64,000 nt of DNA from Rotaria sp. Silwood1 (Eukaryota > Rotifera > Eurotatoria > Philodinida > Philodinidae): positions 3,057,581-3,121,580 of the forward strand of contig CAJNOP010000009.1 in the NCBI GenBank assembly GCA_905250075.1, read 5' to 3'. Of the stretch, positions 27,301-36,767 are shown piece by piece (position 1 is the stretch's first letter; each line of letters opens with the position of its first letter). The notes under the pieces are model-generated. The model had not been told where the DNA came from, did not search any database, and saw only the letters and a program-made list of their open reading frames with translations. Position numbers and translations under genes: made by a program.

Positions 27301-30300
27301 GATTTAAAAGGAAGTTATTTACAAATTGATCTTGATCAAGAAGATTTTGCTGCATTTATTACTTCAGCATTAGAACGAATGGATGTTAGTGGTAAAGGTA
27401 AATTGAATGAATAAATTTAATAATAATAATAATAAGGCAAAAAAAAATATATTTCAATGTAAAGTTTAAGGAAAAATTTTTATTTGAAAGTTTCTATGAT
27501 TTTAATTAGTCAGTGCTGATTTATAAATGAAAAATGATTCAAATATTGTTTATTGATTTTCTACAACCATTATTCTCTTTCTCTGGATAGATACAAAACA
27601 GTATTGTTTTGTTAATCTTTTACGAAAATATGAGAATATAAGATCTTATTGAAAATCACAAATGTAAAGATTCATAAAGTTTATGTGTCGTAGTGGAAAA
27701 CTTTGACGTAAGGTCTGATGAAATCGTACAAAAAAATCCTAATCTTAGGAATTTCATACTATAAGATTCTTGAAACACCTTATCGTAATATAAGATTTCC
27801 TATAATCTCATAGTACTATCTTGAAAGTCAGCATGATCATTCAAGAGTCTCGTAATATGAATTAGTATAAGATTTCTAAGACGACGATCTTTTGTACGAT
27901 CTTCTTCTGATCGTACAAGACTAGACGTACGATTTTGTAAGATTTTACTGTCGAATTGTTTGACCTTGGTGTCTATCGAATTCTATCGGCTGGAATGATC
28001 TTGTACTTAGGGTGTTTGTAATATGTAGAGCTCTTTGAATACACATAATATTCATATAATTGGTTTTAACTCGTTCATAATACGAAGATTCCTGTCTAGG
28101 CATATATTAGAATTTCGAATATGCAACAACAACTTTGCCTATCTTTTTATGGAAGACTGTTATGCACGCTGGACTCCTAGAAATGGGATATGGTAGTTTA
28201 ATGCCCTTAAACGTGCCCGATTATAACTGTTGTTTTTAGAGCTTTTGGTGAAACGATAATTTGCAAGAATAAACTTGAATTTTGGTGTTCTTAACAAGCA
28301 TTAATGGTTTTTTTCTTCTTCGTAGATAGATATGTTCAATGACAATTGACAGAGCTCTATGCAATATAAAATAAGAAACATATGAAAATGTTTAGTGTAG
28401 TCCTTGATATAAACATTTTGCACAGTCAATGTCAAAAATTCGAAATCTTAGTTCTGATTCCAATAGACCTTTGAATCAGACTATTCAACAGATCCTTACT
28501 TTTCAAGTTCTCATTTGAAGAGCTGTATGATCATTCCACGGGATGATTATCTGCATTTATCTTTTTCGATATTTGCATCTTGCGAGCGTATCGGTTTTCA
28601 AATAGAACAATATTTTAAATTATATTTTTTATATTCGAATCTAAAAATCACAAGGTCATTTTTATTTAGTTTCATCTATATTGATCGAACCACGGTTTGG
28701 ATTAGACATGGTATTACTAACACGAGTTTATTTCACGATTATACCGAATCAAATAATTAATCAAGAAAAATTGTATGATCAATTGAAGGTATGTGTTTTT
28801 TAAATTTTGTTTTGATAATCTAAGTATAGTGACCGACATAAGTTCAGAGCAGTTGTGTTTTTAAGTTTTCTTTTCGATGGTAATAACTAACAAAAATTTG
28901 AAACAAAACATTTCTATAGCTGAAAAGATTCTCTATTAAGATTGAGGATCATAGGAGATCAAAGACACCTCCTCCTATTTCTCTATCAACTAAAGTCTTT
29001 TTTTTCAAAAGTTTCAACTGTAAGTCAGAAAATTGGTTTCAAGAGTCTTGGTTTTCTTCAGATGCTTTCCTAAACAGTTTTACTAAAAACCAACTAAGAA
29101 GAATACTTAAAAACACAATTACTCTAAATTTTTATCCATAATTCTATTTGTTTTCAATTCTTCTTCGTTTTATATAGTTGATTTTTTCGACAATACAAAC
29201 ACGAAAATATGAATTATATCCAATGAAACAATTATCTATTGTACGCACTGATGCTCACAAATATATAGCCAATGTTTCATTTCCAATAAATGATTTCATG
29301 CGAAAAGATATTGAAAATTATTTAACATCATACAATCCACGTATGTCTATTTGAATTATTAATCAATTAATAGAGTTTTTTTTTTTTTTCTAGAATATGG
29401 ACAAGCAAAAGTTGTTTATGCTGAATCTCTTAATATAAATCAAACTCGTTTTTATTTAACTGTAAGATTAAGTTGTAAACGAATTTCTTTCTTTAAAACA
29501 TTTTTTTTTTGTCTTTTAGTTTATCAATCAAAAGCAATTAATTACTAGATGTGATTTTAAACTTTATTATCCTGGTGTTTCAACATATAACGACGAAAAT
29601 CTTGAAATCAATAGTCTTTATCTCGAATGGCATACTTTCATTGCTAAATTAGCTTCACTTATTGATAGTCTTAGTCAATTATGGACAAATGAAAATTTAA
29701 ATAATTCAAAAAATTTATCTATTCAATTACAAAATCAAATTCAATATATTTGTTCAGATGGGTAAATTTTTATTTTAATAAAAAGAAAAAAAAAAAAGAT
29801 TAAAGTTTTTTTGAGTTTTTTTAGAAACCGATCTGTTCGAATCGATTATATTATTAAAAATGTTTCAGTTCATAGTTTAAAATCACCTTCTAATTCAGTA
29901 TTTGAAAAAGTTTATGGCAAATTTCATAATAATTGTATTTCATATGAAGTACGTTCGTTATATTTAATTGAACCACGTTTACCAGATAAAGAAATTTATC
30001 AAGCATTAGAAAATGCATGGCGTCAATCGAATAGTACAAAATTTTGTCGTTTCATATTATTTTCTTTTATTAACATTTATTTTTCTTTAGATAATTTTCC
30101 GATAAAAATTTCTTCAGAACTTTTTATTGATTCATCATATTTAACAAATAAAAAGTAAACTATAAGATTTATTTTGAATTCTAGACTAATCATTTATTTT
30201 TCTAATCTCTTCTAGTCAAACAGTAACACGTTTTATTTATACAATAAATTCTAATACATTAAAATTTATTCGACCATCAGCAAATTCAATACAATTATCA

Positions 30301-33217
30301 AATATTTATACAGATATTCCATATAAACGATGGACAATTTATGTCGAAAATAAAATATTAAATTCAACAATATTATTCATGATTAATAAAGCATTACGAT
30401 TAAGTTGGGCAAAAGCAAATAGTTATCTTTTTCAACCACATGATGTATTCATACCATCTATTAATACCGTACTATGCGAGTAAGTTTTTTTCTTTTAACT
30501 AACAAAGACAATGATTGAGGAGATTTATAATTGATTAATTATATTCAGATGCATAGCTGGTTATTTAAAATAAAACATTCATCTAAATATAAAAGGATGG
30601 CATGCAGCAGTAGAATTTAATGAAGTATTTTATACAGTGTATCTTCTTATTTGAGGAATATGTTGTTGGCTCTGAGATAAGCTGCATCAACTCAAAATAC
30701 ACATCAGTATCAAAAACTATAAAAAGCTTCATTTTCTGTTCTATGACTATGTGGAATGAGAAAAATTTCTCAACTGATTAATCGCTTTTGAGTATGAACT
30801 TGCATTTTTGATAGTAGTTTTGAACTTGAATTTAAATTTTGTACAAAGACATGTCTTAATGAGAGTAGCTTATTGTGAAAGTTTTGTATCTTTTCATTGC
30901 CTCCAATACTGAAATAAGAACATTGAGTCTGCGAGACAATACGAGCGATGTAACAGAGATGCTTTTATCAGAGTTGTAGCTAAGGATAGGAAAAATCAGA
31001 AGATCTGAAATATTCATCCTAAACTATTCCAACTAAAGGTTGTCTCTATGAAAACTTTCTAGTAGAAATTCGACAATTAGTTTTCCAAGTATCTCGGAGT
31101 AGGATTACAACATTCAACTTGAAAGCACTATCAAAATTCAGTATCTTCGCAATAATAAGTGAAGGACTCGAACTCTTTTCATAGAATTCATAGGTTGCTT
31201 GAGTCCATTTCATGCACACAGTTCCGAGTCCAAAGTGATTAACCAGTTTTGGAGCTTCCTTCGTAAGTAATTTTACTCAATTATATATCAAAATTAAGCA
31301 GAAAATTTAACAATACTACGTAGACTGCATGATGCACTGATTTTCTTTTTGTCGAAAGAATAATGTTGACAAACATTGCTTTGACTTATTATTATTATTA
31401 TTGATTCCAGTAAAGACTGGAGAACTTTTCTTCGGTGAACTTCAAAATAATATAATATATACTAAATCTAAATAGTATCTACTGAATAGTGCATTTGTCG
31501 TGGTCATATGCTAGTTCTATATTAGCTGTGTTGATTGGAACATTCATTTTGTTTAATTGATTTGAAGTTTTTGAACAGTTCATATTCGTCTACTTAGGTA
31601 ATACGAATACTTCTGTTCATCTAGAAAAAAGCTGATTATGAATATCAACTCATTCAAGATAGACTTGTCTGTTAACTCTCATACTGTTTCGAATTTAATT
31701 AGTCTATAGTCTTACGACTTTTCTAAATGTATTATGTTATTTTGCTAATAGTTTTGTTGTAGAAGAAGATCTAGACTTCATGTTTATCGTAGGAAAGCAT
31801 GAAGTTAATTTTCATATTTCTAATAACTATAATGATTTGACGAAGGCTCAAGCAAATAATAACAACTAAAGTAATATTTGATTTACTATCAAAACATGGT
31901 ATTGTACACTGTATACTAAAATTAATCAACAAGATTTTTTTTTTCAATATTTTTTCCGTTGTCATGAGTACCAGAAAGAATCCAAATAGTGATTCTGATA
32001 GAAAAAACTGTTTTTAACAAGAATATAATGAAAGCAAAAATATTATCTGGTTCATAACGATAGGAACTACAAAAAAACCAAACTCAAGTTTTTCTGCACA
32101 TAGCACATGTATATATAGTTTTGTGTAGACTACATAGAACGATAAAAAACATAATTGTCAACAAAAATGAGATGTCTTCAAGTTATCTTTGATCTTTTTT
32201 AACTAAGATGTAGCAATCTTACGGAAGCCCTTTACGTCCTTTGTTCAATCTCCTATAGAAAAGCCACGTTTTGATCTTTAATCCGATTGCTATATCTTAA
32301 CCAAAAATAGGTACAGGGCCAAATTACCATTTAGATTCTTTCTAATGCTTATGACAGATGAAAAAAAATTAAAATAAACCCTGTTGAATAATTTTGATAT
32401 CTACTGTATTTTGTTTTTTTAAACTATTATTTAAAAAAATTTAAATATTTAGTAATGGACAAATTAAAATTGATTATATGATTGGTTTGCGATCTGGTGA
32501 TATTGGCGATTATTCTGAACCCTCTAAACAAATTTATTCACAAATATTCAATGAAACAAGTTTAACGACATTAGTTCATTTACGTTATATACCAAGAAAT
32601 AATAATGAGGTATTATTAAATAATGATCAAATATCATTGGTTTCACTTGATTCTCAATCTGGTAGTCCATTCAATGCGGTAAATTATTTAAAATGAAGAT
32701 AATGAATTTTTTTTTTGTTAAATTTTTTTTTTTACTTCTAGCTTGATTGGTGGTCTATTTTAATTATTGTTATTGCTGCATTAATCCTATGGTTAATTTT
32801 ATGTGTAGTTTGTTATATATGCCTTCGAAAACGGTTAGAATGAAAAAACAACAATTAATCTATATATATTTTAAATCTTTGTTTTTTTGTTCGAATAGGT
32901 CAACAAATCGTTATCATCATAAAATTTCTAAACGTCCAACTAGACAGATGGATATTCTTGCTCGAGAACAAGATCATTATTTACGTCCATCATTATCTTC
33001 ATTAGCATTTGATGGACCATATGCAGAATCATTTAATTCATCGGCTGATGATCAACAAAGAATATCAACAAGAACAATATCTTCACAACCTGAATTACAA
33101 GTTCGTCGTTTATCGGAACAAGATTGGCCACATTTTGCAATGCATAATCCATATGGATGGTCATCACATCTTTTAAATTCACCATCACATTCAACAAATT
33201 CAAATCGTCCATTATAA
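8052..33217 (+). CDS. Giant DSL-domain, EGF-repeat type I membrane protein (Notch-ligand-like head)
   Basis: A 48-exon model in which every junction is GT-AG and the phases agree from ATG 8052 to TAA 33215-33217. The coding length is about 12,618 nt, about 4,205 residues (4,203 if exon 39 uses its alternative donor). Domain order: signal peptide (1-15), MNNL domain (about 16-178), DSL 1 (about 187-232), two EGF, DSL 2 (about 316-362), about 63 more EGF repeats (to about 2,815), C-type-lectin-like domain (about 2,848-3,013), an unrecognised ectodomain (about 3,014-4,070), a transmembrane helix (about 4,071-4,096) and a tail. MNNL and DSL domains are known from Delta/Serrate/Jagged ligands, where they contact Notch; such ligands usually have 6-16 EGF repeats. 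The inferred role is a cell-surface ligand or adhesion protein. No LNR, ankyrin or VWC domain is seen. AATAAA signals lie at 33394 and 33419. Exon coordinates are in the segment entries that follow. Main doubt: whether the 3' third could be a separate gene, but phase continuity and the lack of a stop argue for one. Confidence 0.85.
9393..9586 (+). other. Segment 2: DSL domain 1 (exon 5)
   Basis: Exon 5 joins exon 4 in phase 2. It holds the DSL pattern: [12 protein letters not shown], then IQC, YTC, KIC and SSGWYGSEC. The YYG and GWxG landmarks and the six canonical cysteines are present. There is one extra cysteine in NDDC, at the place of the canonical R-D-D-x-F loop. In Delta/Jagged this domain contacts the Notch EGF11-12 region. 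The GHF motif before the fourth cysteine is missing here. Confidence 0.8.
9656..9920 (+). other. Segment 3: EGF repeats 1-2 between the DSL domains (exons 6-7)
   Basis: Exons 9656-9718 and 9788-9920. The first repeat is a compact Jagged/Delta-like EGF with CYNGGFC and a CCC cluster. The second has CLNGGSC and CTCLHG. The introns on both sides of exon 6 split a glycine codon in phase 1, a position repeated many times later in the array. Confidence 0.75.
9973..10253 (+). other. Segment 4: DSL domain 2 and EGF repeat 3 start (exon 8)
   Basis: Exon 8 enters in phase 2, as does the DSL 1 exon. It encodes [23 protein letters not shown] and [10 protein letters not shown], a second full DSL cysteine pattern. 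It keeps the GHF motif that DSL 1 lacks, while GWxG is altered to GWGP. It has the same extra cysteine in the loop (SNSC) as DSL 1. Equal entry phase plus the shared extra cysteine point to duplication. The exon ends in an EGF with CLNGGSC and a CCC cluster like that of the EGF after DSL 1, so the duplicated unit may be DSL plus EGF. Confidence 0.75.
12980..13813. other. Intron 13 (834 bp) with a dispersed repeat
   Basis: Spliced between the P and the C of a CxSQPC/CLNGG repeat, phase 0. From 13311 to 13511 it matches, imperfectly but over the whole length, sequence in intron 35 of the same gene. Nothing coding is seen in it. Confidence 0.75.
13311..13511 (+). repeat. Dispersed repeat, copy A (intron 13)
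   Basis: Shares the block AAATATGTCTAGTTTTCAAG at 13312, then CAAATCCT followed by GAAATCG/AAGATCG, and a final GAAGTGTTTA/AAGGTGTTTA block with the copy at 25810-25999. Order and spacing are kept. It has no open frame, so it is probably a non-autonomous mobile element remnant. Confidence 0.6.
15375..15883. other. Intron 19 (509 bp)
   Basis: Phase-2 intron between CSTNSCL and NNGTC of one EGF repeat. No gene, repeat or strong structure noticed. Confidence 0.7.
16405..17827. other. Intron 20 (1,423 bp) carrying a foldback element
   Basis: Phase-1 intron that splits the glycine codon of GYTG. It is over ten times longer than most introns of this gene. The extra length is largely an inverted repeat structure, listed separately. 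No coding remnant is seen. Confidence 0.8.
16550..17600. repeat. About 1-kb inverted-repeat (foldback) element in intron 20
   Basis: Three matched blocks share one axis near 17073: 16571-16592 with 17561-17587, 16735-16813 with 17338-17420, and 16881-16960 with 17177-17256. The last pair is 80 bp long with about seven mismatches. Arms are roughly 450-500 bp with a loop of around 200 bp. There is no open reading frame. This is the form of a MITE-like or foldback element. I could not fix the exact ends or a target-site duplication. Confidence 0.7.
21168..22340. other. Intron 24 (1,173 bp)
   Basis: Phase-1 intron between FTG and KTC of one EGF repeat. AT-rich, with no coding remnant or clear repeat. 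Confidence 0.65.
23005..23671 (+). other. Segment 6: C-type-lectin-like domain (exons 29-31)
   Basis: Exons 23005-23070, 23121-23324 and 23380-23671. After the last EGF and a short linker the protein reads [31 protein letters not shown], then FWTSGIYN and RWQWLL, and a later cysteine in STLCKILA. This follows the C-type lectin plan (paired N-terminal cysteines, A-x-x-x-C with a following L-x-x-F-x-S-x-x-E helix, FWxG, WxW, C-terminal cysteine). The EPN or QPD sugar motif is not seen, so sugar binding is doubtful. Confidence 0.65.
23672..24441. other. Intron 31 (770 bp)
   Basis: Phase-2 intron at the border between the lectin-like domain and the juxtamembrane region. No gene or repeat recognised. 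Confidence 0.65.
25453..26241. other. Intron 35 (789 bp) with a dispersed repeat
   Basis: Phase-2 intron. Its middle (25810-25999) is related to part of intron 13. A 75-codon open frame at 25615-25842 overlaps the repeat and has no domain. Confidence 0.65.
25810..25999 (+). repeat. Dispersed repeat, copy B (intron 35)
   Basis: Same orientation as copy A at 13311-13511, with several short indels. The best matching stretch is the first 25 bp and the block before GTGTTTA. Two diverged copies in introns of one gene indicate a family scattered in the genome. Confidence 0.6.
27398..28705. other. Intron 39 (1,308 bp)
   Basis: Phase-1 intron. Around 27720-27950 it has several AAGATT/AATCTT and CGTACAA/TTGTACG words in both orientations that could form imperfect hairpins, perhaps an old inverted-repeat element. 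An 81-codon open frame at 28515-28760 overlaps exon 40 in another frame and is not supported. Confidence 0.55.
30480..32452. other. Intron 45 (1,973 bp), longest intron of the gene
   Basis: Phase-2 intron before the last ectodomain exon. Just inside its 5' end lies a possible alternative or relict exon at 30549. The rest shows no gene; a (TTA)n stretch lies near 31388. Confidence 0.65.
30549..30654 (+). other. Possible alternative or relict exon with an early stop
   Basis: A good acceptor (ATATTCAG) at 30541-30548 joins exon 45 in phase 2 and gives ECIAGYLK then TAA at 30571-30573. The same frame stays open for another 26 codons (starting [15 protein letters not shown]) to TGA 30652-30654. 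Used as a last exon it would give a secreted form without the membrane helix. It may also be a dead exon. It is speculative. Confidence 0.25.
32742..33217 (+). other. Segment 8: transmembrane helix and cytoplasmic tail (exons 47-48)
   Basis: Exons 32742-32833 and 32899-33217. Exon 47 is nearly all membrane helix ([19 protein letters not shown], then VVCYICL) followed by the stop-transfer LRKR. The tail of about 110 residues is serine-rich with basic residues near the membrane ([10 protein letters not shown]) and ends NSNRPL. No PDZ-binding end such as the TEV of Delta and no ankyrin repeats. Lysines for ubiquitin-driven endocytosis are few and only near the membrane. Confidence 0.8.
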
Positions 33218-33393
33218 ATTTTTGTTCTATGACAATTTTTAGTATTAACGAAAAACAAAAAACACTGATTTACTGTGATTGTAATAAGATATTGATCGTG
33301 GTCGTTTTGGTTTTTAATGCGTATTAGAATATTATATGTAAGATAAACTGCTTGACTTTTGATTGATATTTTTTTTTTCTCTTATTTGAAAAA

Positions 33394-33424
33394 AATAAAA
33401 TAAAAAAAACTTTTAACCAATAAA
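33394..33424 (+). terminator. Poly(A) signals of the giant gene
   Basis: AATAAA at 33394-33399 and again at 33419-33424, about 180-200 bp after the stop codon, in an A-rich stretch. Their position before the convergent gene (stop at 33494) fits tail-to-tail termination. Confidence 0.5.
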
Positions 33425-33493
33425 ATAAAACATTGCGTTCTTCTATGATACATTGTGCAAGTCGAATAGAGAAAAGTCTATATGAAAAAATAG

Positions 33494-34394
33494 CTATGCT
33501 TCTGCAAAATTAACATAAGCGGCATTCGTAGAATTTCTTTCTAAGCGTTTCTCTTGTTGATATTCTTGAATTATTGGCCAAAGGCATAAACCCTAAGAAA
33601 ATAATTATTAGAAAATCGCACTTTTATTCTTTTTAGGGATGCAACAATTTCAAGAATATGATGTCGAAAATGATAATTTCTTTCTTTATTAAGAGTGTAG
33701 CTCTCATCGATTGTTTATGTCAATCATGATGTTTTTTTTACTCTATCCAAAACTATAGTTGATCTTTATGAAATAAAAAACGAAAATTTCAGAATTGATC
33801 GAAAATTCGCATTTTTTAGTGACTTTCTTTTTGACTAATTCAAACTAATTTTGAGACTAGTATTTTGCAATTTAGACTATAAGGCATTAGTTTATCTGTG
33901 CTAACAAAGATACATGTTTACTGCTGAGAATTACCGAACTCTTAATGATTCTGTAGGTCAGTTACGATCAATTTTGAATGCTCTTTCTGAAGCTATTCTA
34001 AGGTTTCGTCTAATGTAAAATATAGGTCTCAAAATCACTTGGAATTGATTTAAAAAAAAAACAAAAAAAAATTGAATTTTTGACCAAAACAGAAAGATTT
34101 ATTTTTTTCTTTCATGAAGTTCGATTAAAGCGTCACATAGAGCAAAAAAGAATCTACATTGATAACAACGAAAAAAAATATTATCTTGGACATCATATTC
34201 TAGGAATTGATGTATCTCTAATTAACTTATTAATCTATTACTTACTAAGAGAATAAGTGTACAAACAGCAATAACAACTGAAATAACAACAGTACCAAAG
34301 ATAACAACTGGTATTGTCATATTGCTTTGTATTAAAATCTTAAATTTCGTTTGTTCTATTGGTGTCTGTTGTAGACTTGTCACAATTGTAATAG
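33494..34394 (-). CDS. 3' exons of a small single-pass membrane protein
   Basis: On the minus strand, exon 34394-34246 is followed by a GTAAGT donor, a 653-bp intron, and the last exon 33592-33494 ending TAG. Both join in phase 0. The first exon has a 23-residue hydrophobic helix (MTIPVVIFGTVVISVVIAVC, then TLILL). The last encodes GLCLWPIIQEYQQEKRLERN and a further 12 residues ending NFAEA. The 5' part is not resolved: exon 34394 begins in mid-codon, and a strong donor (CAG/GTAAGTA) lies upstream at about 34575, but the frame before it meets a stop unless a 10-base exon is assumed. Family unknown. It converges on the giant gene with 276 bp between stop codons. Confidence 0.5.
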
Positions 34395-36767
34395 CTACAC
34401 AATTTTTTTTTGTTGATTACAAAGATTCGTTTGAAGGTCACGTGTAGAAAATAGATACGAAAAAAACAGAACGAACAGCTATGGGATGATGTTTTTTTTC
34501 TTGTTTTTTACGATCTGTTTGCTGTCGACGTGAAAGAATATACTGAATCATCGGATGACGTCTATAACGTATACTTACCTGAGGCAATCTAATATTATGA
34601 GTAGACACCTCTATTATTTATCGATTGCTATTGAATATGAGCAGGAACAAGAGCCAAAAAATATCATTTACACTTGTATATTAATATGAAAAGTCAAAAC
34701 ATACGAGAAATAAGAGAAAAAACACAGAAGTATATAAGATGTTATAAAAGATGAAAGTAGAACAATTTAGATACTTCATGGTTATTATAATTGCTGAGCA
34801 GTTCAGAAATGATCTTGTTTCGATATTCAATAATGATTAGGTCTATTACAATTATGCCCGACGGGTGAATATGTTTTGTATTAAAACACATTTCTTCGCT
34901 GCTCTGACAGATATCTCAAATTAATAATGAAATGTTTATATAATACAAGCATACGTTTATTTAGTAACTTTGAGAAGTTTTTTTTTCTGTATCTGATTAG
35001 ATGATCTTTCTTATTATAAATACTATGAAATCTTAAATCTTTCAAATTGCTTCTAGGTGTAATGAATATTGGGAATAATCATTTGGAACAAATTTCTCTT
35101 AGTAAATGTTCTTCTACTGATCGAAATTTCGATAATTTATGATTCTCGTACACCATGGGCATTAATCTTCAAGACCTGCTAAGAAGTGAAAATTCTTCGA
35201 ATAAAAGTAGAATATCAAGTAACCAGCGAGATCCAATGTCTAAACTGAAAATTTAGAAAAGAATAATTTTGAATTTCAAGTTTTTCCCGTATCGGAAACA
35301 ATAGTCATCTCTTGAAGATGTTTAATTCCCTTTATATTACTGAATACCTATGAAAAATCCTTATATTAATTATAATTTATTTCTCGAGGAACACCAACGA
35401 TTAAAGGATGAAATAAAATAGCAGAGAAACAGAAAATTGCGGTACAATAACGTCTCATTCGGAATTATGTTGTAGTTTATTTGCTCAACATTCATTTAGC
35501 GTCACTTTTTTCACATACATTTACATATAAAATAAAGATCAAGTTATAAGTGATTTAAGTATAGTATGTCGCATAAATATTTCTGTGACAAAAAATGTAA
35601 ATATCGTTATTGTGTTATATTATGCATATGTAGTTTTTTGAACGCGTCTCATAAATAAAAATCATTTCATCGTTCGAGGTCACTATTGACGATATTTAAT
35701 TACAGCCGTTCATTACTATTCAATGGTCATCGTCGACATATTGGAATGCGATATCATTGGACTTGTTTTTTCCCTCACCATTATTCTTATTCGATTGAAA
35801 ATGTTGGCGTGAAACACAAAGCGATTCATTGATAAGATGCTCTGTGTGAATTGTAAGCTGGTGAAATCACAGGTTCGATCACATTTTATTTCTATGTATT
35901 ATTCCTTTCTTTTTATGTCAATCGTTCGTTGTGATTTCTTCAGATGTGACGAAGACTTACATCATACTTGATCAAGTAATAATCGTTATGTTAATAATGT
36001 TTCTGATATTTTTATTGAAAGGTCTAGTACGTGTTGCTTTTGAATTTCGAAGAACATCAATAATGTGTGAGTTGTATTCGTTTGTTCTGAAGATATGTGA
36101 GGTGTAAGAAGCGTTGAGTTTGCCACAGAATAATATGTCAATAAGCACTCAAAAATTGAAATACTGTATGACTTAGTTAGAGAGGCAATTTCCATTCTTA
36201 TCAAAAACTTTCATAAAACTAATTATTTAGGGTGTAGCTATGAGGAGAGGAATGAAGAAAAAACTCACTATTACCCATACCAACACCTTGTTGTTGTTGA
36301 AAAGTTCAAAAAATATCACTCCGATTGAAGATGAGTAAATAATGTGCCTGTTGTTGCTGATAACTAGTTTTTTTCAGTAGTTTATCTGATTAGAGGATTC
36401 ACTCTGCAATGATGATGTTTACTTTCTACAACATCATCAAATTACAATAGAGTCGTTCAAATAAATGAGAATGTAAAACTAGACATGTATTAAAGTTGTT
36501 GTAGCTCAGTGTTTCGATATTGAAGAGCTAGCCAACTTCGCACAACATATGAGAATAACATGCAGATAAAATGTAATGTTTAGCTATTATCAAATGAAGA
36601 ATTGTTTCTCTTATCAACGGTTTCAATATCTTGACTCTTTTTCACTATTAAATGTTATCATTCATGAAATACGAACGGACACTCGTCTTAAGTAATCATA
36701 AATATACCTGAGATCGACAAGAATACACAACAAAACCAACAACCATAAAGTTATCTACTGAAGAACC
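34395..36767. other. Intergenic, mostly empty
   Basis: The first 250 bp probably hold the unresolved 5' exons of the minus-strand membrane protein. The rest has only short open frames without domains, for example a 72-codon frame at 35986-36204 on the minus strand. No RNA gene seen. Confidence 0.45.

Larger units (their letters stand above)
24442..32678 (+). other. Segment 7: unrecognised juxtamembrane ectodomain (exons 32-46)
   Basis: Exons 24442-24695, 24751-25041, 25111-25168, 25246-25452, 26242-26337, 26401-26636, 26696-27083, 27138-27397, 28706-28788, 29178-29340, 29394-29461, 29520-29761, 29825-30154, 30216-30479 and 32453-32678. About 1,050 residues, low in cysteine, many N-glycosylation sequons, alternating hydrophobic strands, no motif I know. 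SEA- or GAIN-like folding is possible but unsupported. Uncertain points: exon 39 may end at 27391 (a second in-phase donor). Exon 44 contains a possible 45-bp in-frame intron at about 30042-30086, with an acceptor before NFPIKI. The exon 40 acceptor has a weak pyrimidine tract. None of these changes the frame. Confidence 0.65.

Noticed and set aside
8052-33217. Calling the giant gene a Notch receptor
   Set aside because: The EGF array would fit, but there are no LNR, heterodimerisation or ankyrin domains, while the N-terminus has MNNL and DSL modules.
23005-33217. A separate gene for the lectin-like and juxtamembrane part
   Set aside because: Exon 28 joins exon 29 in phase 1 with normal splice sites, there is no stop or poly(A) signal between, and no new signal peptide appears.
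35850-35885. A GGTTCGATC word resembling the T arm of a tRNA
   Set aside because: No acceptor stem or D and anticodon arms could be paired around it.
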